Shown in pieces: positions 53,191 to 61,658 of a stretch of DNA of 64,000 bases. Each line of letters begins with the position of its first letter. Positions within the stretch are counted from its first letter, which is position 1. Below the pieces are notes generated by a model. That model worked only from the letters and a program-made list of their open reading frames with translations. It did not search any database and had not been told where the DNA came from. Source of the DNA: Rhodobacterales bacterium 32-67-9 (GTDB lineage Bacteria > Pseudomonadota > Alphaproteobacteria > Rhodobacterales > Rhodobacteraceae); assembly GCA_002280515.1 (NCBI GenBank), contig NCEA01000003.1, forward strand, positions 177,248 to 241,247, given 5' to 3'. A program made the translations under genes and the position numbers.

Positions 53191-54279
53191 ATGACGGACA
53201 CCGCGCCGCAGACAGTGCTGAAACGCAAGGCGGAAGCCGGACGCGCCCTGTCAGGGGATGCGGCGCGCGCACCTGCGCGCCAGTTCGGGCAGGCGCTCGC
53301 CAAAGCGGCGCAGGACATGCTGAAGCTGCCGCTGACGGTCATCGAGGCGGTCGACCTGCGCGCCTCGCTCGCCGAATTGCCGGAACGGCTGAGCGAGCGG
53401 TCGCTCCTGGCGGTGATGGAGGGGCCGGGCGAGGCGCTCGGCCTCGTGGCACTGTCGCCCGAAACGCTGGCGAGCCTGATCGAGGTCCAGACGACCGGCC
53501 GGATCGGCACGGCGGAGGTGACGGCACGGCGTCCGACGCGCACCGACGCGGCGATGTCGGTGCGGTTCGTCGACCGGGTGATGGCGGAGCTGGAGCTGTC
53601 GCTGGCCGCGGATCCCGCGATCACCTGGGCCGGCGGCTTCCGCTATGCCTCGTTCCTCGACGATCCGCGGCCACTGGGGCTCCTGCTTGAGGATACCGCC
53701 TACCGGGTGATGCGCGTCACGCTCGGATTCGGTGTCGACGGCTTGCGGCGCGGCACGATCCTGATGGCGGTGCCGGCAGAGGGGCGGGGGCGGTCGCCGG
53801 CCCGCTCCGATGGCGCGGTAGGCGCCGATCCCGGTGCGGCGGCGACCACGATTGAATGGAGCGAGCGGATCGAGGCGGCGGTCTACGGCGCGGAGGCGCA
53901 GATCGAGGCGGTTCTCGACCGTGTCAGCCTGCCGCTTTCGGCGCTGCTTGCTCTGAAACCTGGCGCGGTGGTACCGCTCTCGAACTCAGCGCTGACCCGG
54001 GTCCGGGTTGAGGGGCGGGGCCATCGCTTCCTCGCCTGGGGGCGGCTTGGCCAGTGCCAGGGCCACCTCGCGGTGCGGGTGAACCTGACCCCGCCGGAGG
54101 ACGGCGAGGCGCGCGAGGCGTTCGAGCCGGCGGCGGAAACCCTGGCCAGGGCACCGGCAGCCGAACCGTTGCCGGCGCTTGTTCCGGAACCGGTGACGGC
54201 TGCGGCAGGGCAGGGGCCGGAGAACGTGGCGGATGGCGGTGCCGCGCCACAAGGACCGGTCCGGGCACTGACCGGGTGA
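53191..54279 (+). CDS. fliM: Flagellar motor switch protein FliM
   Basis: 362 aa. Central CheC-like FliM middle domain (SLLAVMEGPGEALGLVALSPETLASLIEVQTTGRIG) and a C-terminal SpoA/FliN-like domain (LPLSALLALKPGAVVPL; RVRVEGRGHRFLAWGRLGQ), followed by a Pro/Ala-rich tail of about 60 residues. ATG 53191 with GGAGG just upstream. No other flagellar gene is nearby. Confidence 0.8.
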   Translation: MTDTAPQTVLKRKAEAGRALSGDAARAPARQFGQALAKAAQDMLKLPLTVIEAVDLRASLAELPERLSERSLLAVMEGPGEALGLVALSPETLASLIEVQTTGRIGTAEVTARRPTRTDAAMSVRFVDRVMAELELSLAADPAITWAGGFRYASFLDDPRPLGLLLEDTAYRVMRVTLGFGVDGLRRGTILMAVPAEGRGRSPARSDGAVGADPGAAATTIEWSERIEAAVYGAEAQIEAVLDRVSLPLSALLALKPGAVVPLSNSALTRVRVEGRGHRFLAWGRLGQCQGHLAVRVNLTPPEDGEAREAFEPAAETLARAPAAEPLPALVPEPVTAAAGQGPENVADGGAAPQGPVRALTG

Positions 54280-54372
54280 TGACCTGAGGCGGGCCGATCG
54301 CGTCCCGGCGGGCTCAGCGAGAGGTGCCGAGGTAATCAGGACGCGCGTGGCCCCTTTGGCCGGGGCGCGCGC

Positions 54373-54801
54373 TCAGGTTCGAATGGCGAAGCTCTCGATG
54401 CGCGGGCGGAACGGTTCGAGATTGTAGCCCCATTGCGCCGCCGTCGCGATCAGCGTGTCGGTCGGCATCCGGCCCGCGACGCTCATCGCCCAGACGATGG
54501 AGGAACGGTTGCCGGACGCGCAATAGGCGAAAACCGGGCCGTCGGCACTGTCGATCGCGGCGCGCTGGGCCATGATGTTGTCGTCGCTGATCGCACCGCC
54601 GATGACATGGTTCGCGACGAAGCGCAGCCCCGCCGCCTCGACCGCCGCCCGCATCGCGCCGGTGTGCAGCTCCGGCGGGATCTCGGCGTCCGGCCGGTTG
54701 TCGATGACCGTGGTGAAGCCGGCGGCCTTGATCGCGGCCACATCCTCGGGCGCGATCTGCGGCGAGACGGCATAGCCGTCGGTCAGGTGTCGGATGTCCA
54801 T
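54373..54801 (-). CDS. TIGR01244-family phosphatase-like sulfur transferase
   Basis: 142 aa. A DSP-type phosphatase fold similar to the N-terminal part of Blh proteins; active-site loop FAYCASGNRSSIVW (Cx5R-like), IDNRPDAEIPPE. In this family the cysteine is thought to take part in sulfide/persulfide chemistry. It is the last gene of a three-gene operon with two YeeE-type proteins, a common pairing. ATG 54801. Confidence 0.87.
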   Translation of the reverse strand: MDIRHLTDGYAVSPQIAPEDVAAIKAAGFTTVIDNRPDAEIPPELHTGAMRAAVEAAGLRFVANHVIGGAISDDNIMAQRAAIDSADGPVFAYCASGNRSSIVWAMSVAGRMPTDTLIATAAQWGYNLEPFRPRIESFAIRT

Positions 54802-54810
54802 CGTCTTTCC

Positions 54811-55245
54811 TCAGGCGGCGGCGGGCCGGCCCATCCGGCCCCGGATCGCGGGTGTCGCGACCATACCGGCGATCATCGCGAGAAGGAAGACGATGCCTTG
54901 CCAGCCGCCGAAGCCGAGAACCGCCATCGCCGGTCCGGGGCAAAGCCCCGAGAAGCCCCAGCCCATGCCGAACAGGAGCGAGCCGACGACAAGGTCGGGC
55001 TCGGCCACCGGCTTCGGCAGATCGGGCATCGGGGTGCCCAGCACCGCGCGGTCGCGCCGCCCGGCGAAGACCCAGGCGACGGCCATCGGCAGCACCGCAC
55101 CGCCGAGGACGAAGGCAAGCGTCGGGTCCCAGGCGCCGAACACGTCGAGCCAGCCCTGAACCTTGACCGTATTGGTCATGTCGGAGACCACGAGGCCGAG
55201 GCCGAAGAGGCCGCCGGCGAGGGCGGCAAAGAGATTGCGCCGCAT
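54811..55245 (-). CDS. YeeE/YedE-family (DUF6691) membrane protein, half 2
   Basis: 144 aa, about four membrane helices. The conserved SGLCPGPAMAVLG contains the cysteine typical of YeeE/YedE channels, which move thiosulfate or related sulfur species. Start overlaps the stop of the preceding yeeE gene (TGATG). Together the two half-size proteins make up one transporter equivalent. Confidence 0.85.
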   Translation of the reverse strand: MRRNLFAALAGGLFGLGLVVSDMTNTVKVQGWLDVFGAWDPTLAFVLGGAVLPMAVAWVFAGRRDRAVLGTPMPDLPKPVAEPDLVVGSLLFGMGWGFSGLCPGPAMAVLGFGGWQGIVFLLAMIAGMVATPAIRGRMGRPAAA

Positions 55246-55670
55246 CAGATCAGCCCCAGGAGGTGGCGGAACACGAGAACCACGATCCCTCCGCCGAGAA
55301 GGTAGAAGACCGTCGCCACCATCCCCCGGAATGAGAACCGCGCGATGCCGCAGACGCCATGCCCCGAGGTGCAGCCATTGGCAAGCCGCGTGCCAACTCC
55401 GACCAGAAGCCCCGAGATCAGAAGGACCGCGAGGTTGGAGGTGAGATGGGTGGCGTCGTGCCCGAGAAACGGCGCCGCGACGACCGGCACCGCGACGAGC
55501 CCGGCGATGAAGGACAGACGCTCGGCCGCGACCGTCCGCGCGGTGCCGTCGACCAGCCCGCCGAGGATGCCCGAAGCGCCCATGATGCGCCCGTTCACCA
55601 AAAGATACAAAGCCGCCGCCGAGCCGATGATCAACCCTCCGGCCAGTCCCCAGATCCAGTCCGTCTGCAT
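55245..55670 (-). CDS. YeeE/YedE-family membrane protein, half 1
   Basis: 141 aa with four to five helices. GRIMGASGILGGLVDG and the diagnostic ANGCTSGHGVCGIARFS (two cysteines) are present. ATG 55670 with GGGGGA just before; the ORF upstream extension is not real. Putative sulfur import. Divergent from the dksA-like gene; a candidate SqrR/BigR dyad lies about 80 bp upstream. Confidence 0.87.
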   Translation of the reverse strand: MQTDWIWGLAGGLIIGSAAALYLLVNGRIMGASGILGGLVDGTARTVAAERLSFIAGLVAVPVVAAPFLGHDATHLTSNLAVLLISGLLVGVGTRLANGCTSGHGVCGIARFSFRGMVATVFYLLGGGIVVLVFRHLLGLI

Positions 55671-55751
55671 GTGTCCCCCTGTCCCGGCCGGGCGCAGTCC
55701 CACCCGCCGCCGGTTTCGCGCGTTCGCCTTCAGCTATAGCGCGGGACAGAT

Positions 55752-55771
55752 ACATTGCAAGTTTGGAATGT
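55752..55771. promoter_or_regulatory. Candidate SqrR/BigR-type operator
   Basis: ACATT - 10 nt - AATGT, which contains ATTG-N8-GAAT, one mismatch from the ATTC-N8-GAAT type dyad I recall for SqrR/BigR sulfide sensors. It lies upstream of the YeeE operon, which such repressors commonly control. Confidence 0.45.
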
Positions 55772-55799
55772 GAGCATCGCGCACCAGGAAAATGCAGGA

Positions 55800-55813
55800 T
55801 TGACTTGCATCAA
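55800..55813. promoter_or_regulatory. FNR/FnrL-like box upstream of the dksA-like gene
   Basis: TTGAC-TTGC-ATCAA, one mismatch from the FNR consensus, 56 bp upstream of the DksA/TraR gene. Flanks resemble those of the exact FNR box at 47473 (both continue AAGGC). Confidence 0.65.
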
Positions 55814-55869
55814 GGCTGCCGGGAACACTGGCCGCCTAGAAAGGCAGGGAAGCGGTAAAGGAGAACCCG

Positions 55870-56193
55870 ATGAAATCCGTCGCCGAACGCAAGGCCGCGC
55901 TGGTTGAGCGGCAGGCCGATCTTATAGCCCGCATCGCCGGGATCGGCGCTGAGCTCGACAGTCACGACGCCAAGGACTGGGAGGAGATGGCGACCGAGCG
56001 AGAGGGCGACGAGGTGCTGGAGGATCTCGGTCAGTCGGCGCAGGTAGAACTGCGCATGATCGAGGCGGCGCTGGTCCGGATCGACGAGGGCGAGTACGGA
56101 TTTTGCGTGAAATGCGGCGCCGAGATCGCGGAAGAGCGGCTCGATCTGTTGCCGGCGACGCCCTTCTGCCGCAGTTGCGCGCCATCAAGGTGA
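55870..56193 (+). CDS. TraR/DksA-family zinc-finger protein
   Basis: 107 aa. N-terminal coiled coil (RKAALVERQADLIARIAGIG) with acidic tip region (SHDAKDWEEMA), and a C-terminal C4 zinc finger YGFCVKCGAEI...TPFCRSCAPSR. Proteins of this size reach into the RNA polymerase secondary channel or act as small adaptors. An FNR-like box upstream suggests microaerobic or anaerobic induction. Confidence 0.88.
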   Translation: MKSVAERKAALVERQADLIARIAGIGAELDSHDAKDWEEMATEREGDEVLEDLGQSAQVELRMIEAALVRIDEGEYGFCVKCGAEIAEERLDLLPATPFCRSCAPSR

Positions 56194-56286
56194 CGGTCCG
56201 CCCGGCCCCGACGCGGCGGGGCATTGCCAATACAGGCCGGACCCTTAGAGTGGCCCCGGGGAACACCTAGCCGGGGAGGGCCAGCC

Positions 56287-58383
56287 ATGGCCGATCAGGT
56301 CCGCAGCGCCAGAACCGAGGGGATCGCAACGATCACCCTCGACAACCCGCCGGTGAACGCGCTGGGCGCGGACCTGCGCCGTGGCCTGATGGCCGCGTTC
56401 GACAAGGCGGCGACCGATCCGGAGGTGCGGGTGATCATCCTCGTTGCCGCCGGGCGGACCTGGCCCGCCGGCGCCGACGTGCGCGAATTCGGCAAGCCAC
56501 CAGAGGCGCCGCTGCTGCCCGAATTGTGCGCCGCCATCGCCGGATCCGCCAAGCCCGTCATCGCCGCGCTGCACGGAACCGTGCTGGGCGGCGGGCTGGA
56601 ACTGGCGCTCGCCGCCGGGGTGCGGGTGGCCGCGCCTGGCACGACGCTCGGCCTGCCGGAAGTGTCGCTCGGCATCCTGCCCGGTGCCGGCGGGACCCAG
56701 CGCCTGCCGCGCCTGATCGGCGCCAAGCCGGCGCTCGGCCTGATGCTGAGCGGGTTGCCGATCGCGGCGGCGCGGGCGCTGGACCTCGGTTTGATCGACG
56801 CGGTCAGCGACGGCGGTGCGGCCGAGGCCGCGGGGCGGCTGGCGCGGGCCTACCTTGCCGGTGCGGCCGAGTTGCCGACCGCGGCGGAACGGGCGGCGGG
56901 GCGCAAGCCGGACCCCGAGGCCTGGCTCTCGGCGGTCGCGTCCGCGCGGGCCGGTCTTGGCAATCCGCGCCTGCCGGCGCCGGGCCGGATCATCGATTGC
57001 GTCGAGGCTGCACTTCTGCTGCCCGAGGACGAGGGCTTCGCCTTCGAGCGCACCGCCTTTGTCGAACTGGTCGAAACCCCCGAGGCGGGTGCGCTCCGCC
57101 ATGCCTTCCTGGCCGAGCGGCACGCCATGCGGCAGCCCGACCTCGACGGGGTGCCCGCGCGCGAGATTCACCGCGCCGGCGTCGTCGGCGGCGGTCAGAT
57201 GGGGGCTGGAATCGCCGTGGCGCTGCTTGGTGCCGGCATTGCCGTGACGCTGGTGGAGCGGGACCAGACCGCGCTCGCCGCCGGCCTCGCCCGGGTCGCG
57301 ACGATCCATGAACGCGCGGTCGAGAAGGGCCGGCTGACGCCCGAGGCGCGCGAGGCGGCCTGGGAGCTGGTCTCCGGTGCCACCGTCCTCGATGCGCTGG
57401 AGACGGCCGACCTGATCGTCGAAGCGGTGTCCGAGGACGAGGCGCTGAAGACGCAGGTCTTCGCCGATCTCGGCCGCATCGCGAAGCGCCACGCGGTGCT
57501 CGCAAGCACCTCGTCCTCCGTCGACCTGAACCGGATCGCGGCGGCGACATCGCGGCCCGAGGACGTGATCGGCCTGCATTTCTTCGCCCCCGCCTCGGCG
57601 ATGAAACTTCTCGAGGTGGTGGTCGGGGCCGGGACCGCGCCGGAGGTGGTGGCGACCGGCTTCGCTTTGGCCAAAAGGCTCGGCAAGATCGCGGTGCGGT
57701 CGGGCGTCTGCGACGGGTTCATCGGCAACCGCATCCTGACCGCCTACCGGACGGCGATGGATTTCCTGCTGGAAGACGGCGCGTCGCCTTACGAGATCGA
57801 CGCCGCGATGCGGGACTTCGGCTTCCCGTTCGGCCCCTATCAGGGGCTGGATCTCACCGGGCTCGACATCCCCTGGGCGCGGCGCAGGCGGCTGTCGCTT
57901 CGCCGCGATCCGGCGCGGCGCTATGTGGCGATCGGCGACCGGCTTTGCGAGGCGGGGCGGCTTGGGCAGAAGGCGGGGAAGGGCTATTACCTTTACCCCG
58001 AGGGCGAAAGGAAGGGTGTCGAGGATCCCGATGTGCTGCGGCTCATCGCGGCCGAGCGGCAGGCGCGGGGCGTCGTCGCGCGCAAGGTCGGTGCGGCCGA
58101 GATCCGGCGCCGGGCGCTGGCGGCGATGGCGAACGAGGGCGCGCGGCTCCTTGACGAGGGAATCGCCCGCTGCCCGTCCGACATAGACGTGGCGATGCTG
58201 GCGGGCCAGGCCTTCCCGCGCTGGCGCGGCGGGCCGATGATGGCGGCCGACCAGGCCGGGCTGCTCGAGATCCGCAACGAACTGCGCGATTTCGCCCGCG
58301 AGGAGGAAGCCTTCTGGCGTCCCGCGCTGATCTGGGACGAGCTGATCAAGAACGGCCTGACCTTCGCCGACCTGAACCGGTAG
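56287..58383 (+). CDS. Bifunctional enoyl-CoA hydratase / 3-hydroxyacyl-CoA dehydrogenase (FadB/FadJ-like)
   Basis: 698 aa. N-terminal crotonase domain (GAGADVREFGK-like oxyanion loop; GGGLELALA; LGLPEVSLGILPGAGGTQRLPRL with both catalytic glutamates) joined to a 3-hydroxyacyl-CoA dehydrogenase (GVVGGGQMGAGIAVALLGAG nucleotide-binding; catalytic His in GLHFFAPASAMKLLEVV; CDGFIGNRILTAYR). Catalyses two successive steps of fatty-acid beta-oxidation. No thiolase gene is adjacent. ATG 56287 with the GGGGAGGG-type site upstream. Confidence 0.92.
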   Translation: MADQVRSARTEGIATITLDNPPVNALGADLRRGLMAAFDKAATDPEVRVIILVAAGRTWPAGADVREFGKPPEAPLLPELCAAIAGSAKPVIAALHGTVLGGGLELALAAGVRVAAPGTTLGLPEVSLGILPGAGGTQRLPRLIGAKPALGLMLSGLPIAAARALDLGLIDAVSDGGAAEAAGRLARAYLAGAAELPTAAERAAGRKPDPEAWLSAVASARAGLGNPRLPAPGRIIDCVEAALLLPEDEGFAFERTAFVELVETPEAGALRHAFLAERHAMRQPDLDGVPAREIHRAGVVGGGQMGAGIAVALLGAGIAVTLVERDQTALAAGLARVATIHERAVEKGRLTPEAREAAWELVSGATVLDALETADLIVEAVSEDEALKTQVFADLGRIAKRHAVLASTSSSVDLNRIAAATSRPEDVIGLHFFAPASAMKLLEVVVGAGTAPEVVATGFALAKRLGKIAVRSGVCDGFIGNRILTAYRTAMDFLLEDGASPYEIDAAMRDFGFPFGPYQGLDLTGLDIPWARRRRLSLRRDPARRYVAIGDRLCEAGRLGQKAGKGYYLYPEGERKGVEDPDVLRLIAAERQARGVVARKVGAAEIRRRALAAMANEGARLLDEGIARCPSDIDVAMLAGQAFPRWRGGPMMAADQAGLLEIRNELRDFAREEEAFWRPALIWDELIKNGLTFADLNR

Positions 58384-58432
58384 GGTAAGTTCAAAGCAGG
58401 TGTGCGCCCGGTCTCGCGTGGGGGCAGGGCGA

Positions 58433-58648
58433 TCAGCCGAGCAGGATCCCGGCCACCACCATCATCAGCCCGATCGCCGAGAGGAAGAGCGCCCCGAGAT
58501 TGAGTGCGACGACGCGCTGGAGCCGCGCCCTGAGCTCCGCATCGGGCAGCCCAGCGCGCCGCGCCGCCGCCACCTTCAGGATGCACCAGACAAGCCCCGC
58601 GAGCCCCGCGAGGGTCACCGCCGCCCCTGACCAGATCAACCCGTCCAT
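58433..58648 (-). CDS. Small two-helix membrane protein
   Basis: 71 aa. Two membrane helices (GLIWSGAAVTLAGLAGLVWCIL; LNLGALFLSAIGLMMVVAGILL) with a basic cytoplasmic loop between. ATG 58648. No family name assigned; small proteins of this type are common in Rhodobacteraceae. Confidence 0.7.
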   Translation of the reverse strand: MDGLIWSGAAVTLAGLAGLVWCILKVAAARRAGLPDAELRARLQRVVALNLGALFLSAIGLMMVVAGILLG

Positions 58649-58776
58649 GCCATTTCCCCTCGCCGCCTTCCGCGCCGGACCCGGGTTAGCGCGATGCGGC
58701 CGACACGGCAAGGGCGGGGCTTGAAGGCGCCCTCCCTTGCGTCTAGTCAGGGGCGTCCGCCAGAAGGAGCACTGCG

Positions 58777-59037
58777 ATGAACCAGCCCGTTTCCGATGCC
58801 ACCTACAATGTCGCCGCCGACGAGCTGCGCCAGTTCATCGAACGCTTTGAACATCTGGAGGCGGAGAAGAAGGACATCGCCGAGCAGCAGAAGGAAGTGA
58901 TGGCCGAGGCCAAGGGCCGTGGCTACGACACCAAGGTGCTGCGCAAGGTCATAGCACTCAGGAAGCGCGACAAGGACGATCTGGCCGAGGAAGAGGCGGT
59001 TCTGGAGATGTACAAGGCCGCGCTCGGCATGGTCTGA
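58777..59037 (+). CDS. gapR: GapR-family (DUF2312) nucleoid-associated protein
   Basis: 86 aa. Matches DUF2312/GapR: AADELRQFIERFEHLEAEKKDIAEQQKEV, GYDTKVLRKVIALRKRDKDDLAEEEAVLEMY. In Caulobacter GapR forms a tetrameric clamp on overtwisted DNA ahead of polymerases. Entirely helical with a lysine-rich centre. AGAAGGAG precedes ATG 58777. The triple Pho box follows 4 bp after its stop. Confidence 0.92.
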   Translation: MNQPVSDATYNVAADELRQFIERFEHLEAEKKDIAEQQKEVMAEAKGRGYDTKVLRKVIALRKRDKDDLAEEEAVLEMYKAALGMV

Positions 59038-59041
59038 GGTC

Positions 59042-59070
59042 CTGTCACCGGGCTGTTACCGGACCGTCAT
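59042..59070 (+). promoter_or_regulatory. Triple Pho box upstream of the phoX-family gene
   Basis: CTGTCAC-CGGG-CTGTTAC-CGGA-CCGTCAT: three consecutive 7-mers with 4-bp linkers (11-bp period), the arrangement bound by PhoB dimers in tandem, 64 bp upstream of the PhoX-like gene. Confidence 0.85.
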
Positions 59071-59133
59071 TCAAGTCTCACAGCTTGCGTTCATCACCCG
59101 GGGCGACACCAACTGGTCCCGGAGGACGAATCG

Positions 59134-60564
59134 ATGAAACTGGTAACCACATCCCTACTGGCCGTTCTGGCCGCCATGCCGGCCCTCGCCGGTGATTTCG
59201 GCGCCGAGGTCGATGCGCTGCTCAGCCAGCGTTCGGAGGAGCTTTTCGGGATCGCGGCACCGCTCGGCGCCTCCGCCCAGGCCTCGGCCGAGGAAGGCTA
59301 CCGGACCGAGGCTCAGGAACCCTCCGACCAGGTGGCGCTGGCCGAGAGGCTGAGCGCGGAATACGTCACCCGCAACGTCGCCAATTCCGCCGACATGATG
59401 GCGTTCTTCCCGGCTGAACGCCCGACCCATCTGATCGCCTGCATCGAGGTCGACCGCGAAGAGATCGCGGCCGGCAAGCTCAACCCGTCGGTCCAGGCCA
59501 TATCGCTGGCCGATGGTGCGGTCACGACGCTGGTGCGCGGCATGAAGGGCTGCGACGGCATCCGAACCACGCCCTGGGGCACGATTCTTGCGACCGAAGA
59601 AGAGAATGACGGCGCGGCCTACGAGATCCTCGACCCGCTGGCGGTCGCCTCCGTGACGGTCGATCGCGATGCCGGCACCACCTCGGACCCCGCGCATGTC
59701 GTGCGCCGCACCGCGTTGCCGGTGATGTCATGGGAGGGCCTCACGATCACGAATGAGGGCGTCGTCTATGGCGGCGATGAATTGCGCCCGGGCACCGCGA
59801 ACGGCGATGCCGACGGCGGGTCGATGTTCAAGTTCGTGCCGGCGTCGGCGCACACCGGCGGGATGATCGACAACCTTGACGCCTCGCCTCTCGTGGCCGG
59901 CACGACCTATGCGCTTCAGACCTCGTGCGTTGGCGGCAAGGTGCAGTTCGGCCAGGGTTGCGAGATCGGCAATGGTCGCTGGATCGAGGTCGATCCCGCC
60001 CATGCCCGCGCCGATGCCGACGCGAAGGAGGCCACCGGCTTCTACCGGCCGGAGGATCTTCACGCAGATCCGGCCTATGCCGGCGATGGCATCCGCTTCT
60101 GCTGGACCAATACCGGCAACGAGGATGCGAAGAACTACGCCGAGGTGGTCTGCGCCATCGACACCGCGCCGATGGCCACCCCGGCGCCGGACGCCGATGG
60201 CAAGATCGCGATGACGACCACGATCAACCGGTTTGTCGAAGGCGACGCCGACTTCAATTCCTTTGACAACCTCGCCTTCCAGCCGGGCACCGGCATCCTC
60301 TTCGTGATCGAGGACCACCCGAACGGCGACATCTTCGCCTGTCTGCCGGACGGCGCGGACCGCGACATCAAGACCGATGGTTGCATCAAGGTCTTGTCGG
60401 TGAAGGACAGCTCGGCCGAGCCGACCGGCTTCCTCTTCGCCGACGACGGGATGACGGCATATGTCCATATTCAGCATTCGGACGACACGAACATGCCGAA
60501 GGTCGACGATTTCGGCACCGACGACCTGATCCGCATCACCGGCTTCAGGATGCCGGCGAACTGA
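59134..60564 (+). CDS. PhoX/DUF839-family exported protein
   Basis: 476 aa with a signal peptide (LLAVLAAMPALAG-DF). DUF839/PhoX-type beta-propeller features: MMAFFPAERPTHLIACIEVD, GCDGIRTTPWGTILATEEEN (metal-binding Glu region), WEGLTITNEGVVYGGDE, SFDNLAFQPGTGILFVIEDHPNGDIFACLPDG. True PhoX are Ca2+/Fe3+ alkaline phosphatases exported by Tat; this protein has a Sec-like signal without a twin-arginine motif, so it may be a PhoX-related but distinct phosphohydrolase. A Pho box upstream supports a role in phosphate scavenging. Confidence 0.8.
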   Translation: MKLVTTSLLAVLAAMPALAGDFGAEVDALLSQRSEELFGIAAPLGASAQASAEEGYRTEAQEPSDQVALAERLSAEYVTRNVANSADMMAFFPAERPTHLIACIEVDREEIAAGKLNPSVQAISLADGAVTTLVRGMKGCDGIRTTPWGTILATEEENDGAAYEILDPLAVASVTVDRDAGTTSDPAHVVRRTALPVMSWEGLTITNEGVVYGGDELRPGTANGDADGGSMFKFVPASAHTGGMIDNLDASPLVAGTTYALQTSCVGGKVQFGQGCEIGNGRWIEVDPAHARADADAKEATGFYRPEDLHADPAYAGDGIRFCWTNTGNEDAKNYAEVVCAIDTAPMATPAPDADGKIAMTTTINRFVEGDADFNSFDNLAFQPGTGILFVIEDHPNGDIFACLPDGADRDIKTDGCIKVLSVKDSSAEPTGFLFADDGMTAYVHIQHSDDTNMPKVDDFGTDDLIRITGFRMPAN

Positions 60565-60589
60565 CCCCGGCTGCAGCGACAGGACCGAA

Positions 60590-60617
60590 GGAACGGGCGG
60601 GGCATTCCGCCCGTTCC
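60590..60617 (+). terminator. Stem-loop terminator after the phoX-family gene
   Basis: GGAACGGGCGG - GGCATT - CCGCCCGTTCC, a perfect 11-bp stem, 25 bp downstream of the stop. No T-run follows; likely functions as a terminator or 3' stabiliser. Confidence 0.7.
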
Positions 60618-60698
60618 GCGCATCCGGCGCCATGCCTTGGCGGCGGTCGGGCAGGGCGAAGGGGCTGAGAGCCGGTCCTGCCCCCGCGCGGCTCCCGG

Positions 60699-61574
60699 TC
60701 ACGGCACCAGGAATTCGACCCCCGCCATCGCCTCGATCTCGGCGCAGTCCTCTTCGTAGGCCGCCGTCAGCGCCGCGACAAGCTCGCCGCTCCAGCCCGG
60801 CAGGTTCACCTCCACCTCGATCTCCTCGGGGCGCGCGTATTTCTCCAGGAACGCCGTCGTGGCCCGCCGGCGCTGGTCGACAGTGGCAGGCGGGTGCGCC
60901 TCCAGGTAGGCCTTGAGCTTCACCAACCCGTCTTCCGTCATGATCGTGCCGAGAAGGTCGAAATCGCCGTCGAGCGCCGCGTCGGGGCCAAGTCCGGCCA
61001 CCGCGCGCAATATCTCGGGCCAGAGGAGCGGCGTATCCTCGTTGCACCAGACCGTCAGCGCGACCTCCGGCATGGCGGCAAGGATGCGACGGATCACCGG
61101 CGCCCAGCGCAGGGTGATCGGGCTCTGATCGCCCATCAAGGTCTCGTAGGTGCCGTCGTTCGCGCGCTCGATCAGGGCGGGAACCAGCGTCGCGGGATTG
61201 CGCAAGGCCAGGAAGAATTCCGACTGCGCCTTCGGAAAGAGGTTCGAATAGGCGGCGATACGCTGCGGCGCGGTCGCGTAGAAACCCTGTGAGGAGACCG
61301 TGTTCATCGGGTAGCAGAGCAGATTGTCGTTGCTGAAGACCAGACGCTCGGCCTCGTCCGCCTCCATGACCGCGTCGAGGATCACCTGCTGGGTGTCCGA
61401 ACCCGCCGCCGCCCCGCGCAGCGACTTGGCAACGCGCGGCAAAAGCTGGCGGTAGCTGCGCGGGCTCGGCACGGCGATACCCGCGGAGGCAAGCGTCCCG
61501 CGGTTCTTGAGCAGGGCCCGGATCAGCCGGTCTTCGTCCGTACAATGAGCGCCAAGGTGGTACGCGATCTGCAT
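60699..61574 (-). CDS. Sulfotransferase-like protein with degenerate PAPS site (hypothetical)
   Basis: 291 aa, soluble. The N-terminus (MQIAYHLGAHCTDEDRLIRALLKNRGTLASAGIAVP) follows the layout of bacterial sulfotransferases, but where those have a PKTGTTSLQ phosphosulfate loop this one has AHCTDEDRL. Further on, LALRNPATLVPALIERA resembles the 3'-phosphate site. Thus the fold may be kept while PAPS chemistry is lost. ATG 61574. Divergent from the ABC permease gene, with 84 bp between. Confidence 0.55.
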   Translation of the reverse strand: MQIAYHLGAHCTDEDRLIRALLKNRGTLASAGIAVPSPRSYRQLLPRVAKSLRGAAAGSDTQQVILDAVMEADEAERLVFSNDNLLCYPMNTVSSQGFYATAPQRIAAYSNLFPKAQSEFFLALRNPATLVPALIERANDGTYETLMGDQSPITLRWAPVIRRILAAMPEVALTVWCNEDTPLLWPEILRAVAGLGPDAALDGDFDLLGTIMTEDGLVKLKAYLEAHPPATVDQRRRATTAFLEKYARPEEIEVEVNLPGWSGELVAALTAAYEEDCAEIEAMAGVEFLVP

Positions 61575-61658
61575 GCAAGTAACGTCCTGCCGTTTCCGCC
61601 GCCGACCCTATACGTGCTTGCTGGACAGGAAAACCGCTTTCCTGTAACCGCTTTCCTC

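Noticed and set aside
50450-53272. 940-codon open frame on the minus strand, and others like it (8915-11566, 11566-13758, 4270-6390, 6552-8681)
   Set aside because: They lie antisense to well-supported genes, are rich in Arg/Pro/His/Gln repeats, have no domain character, and are expected by chance in high-GC DNA where the opposite frame mirrors codon bias.
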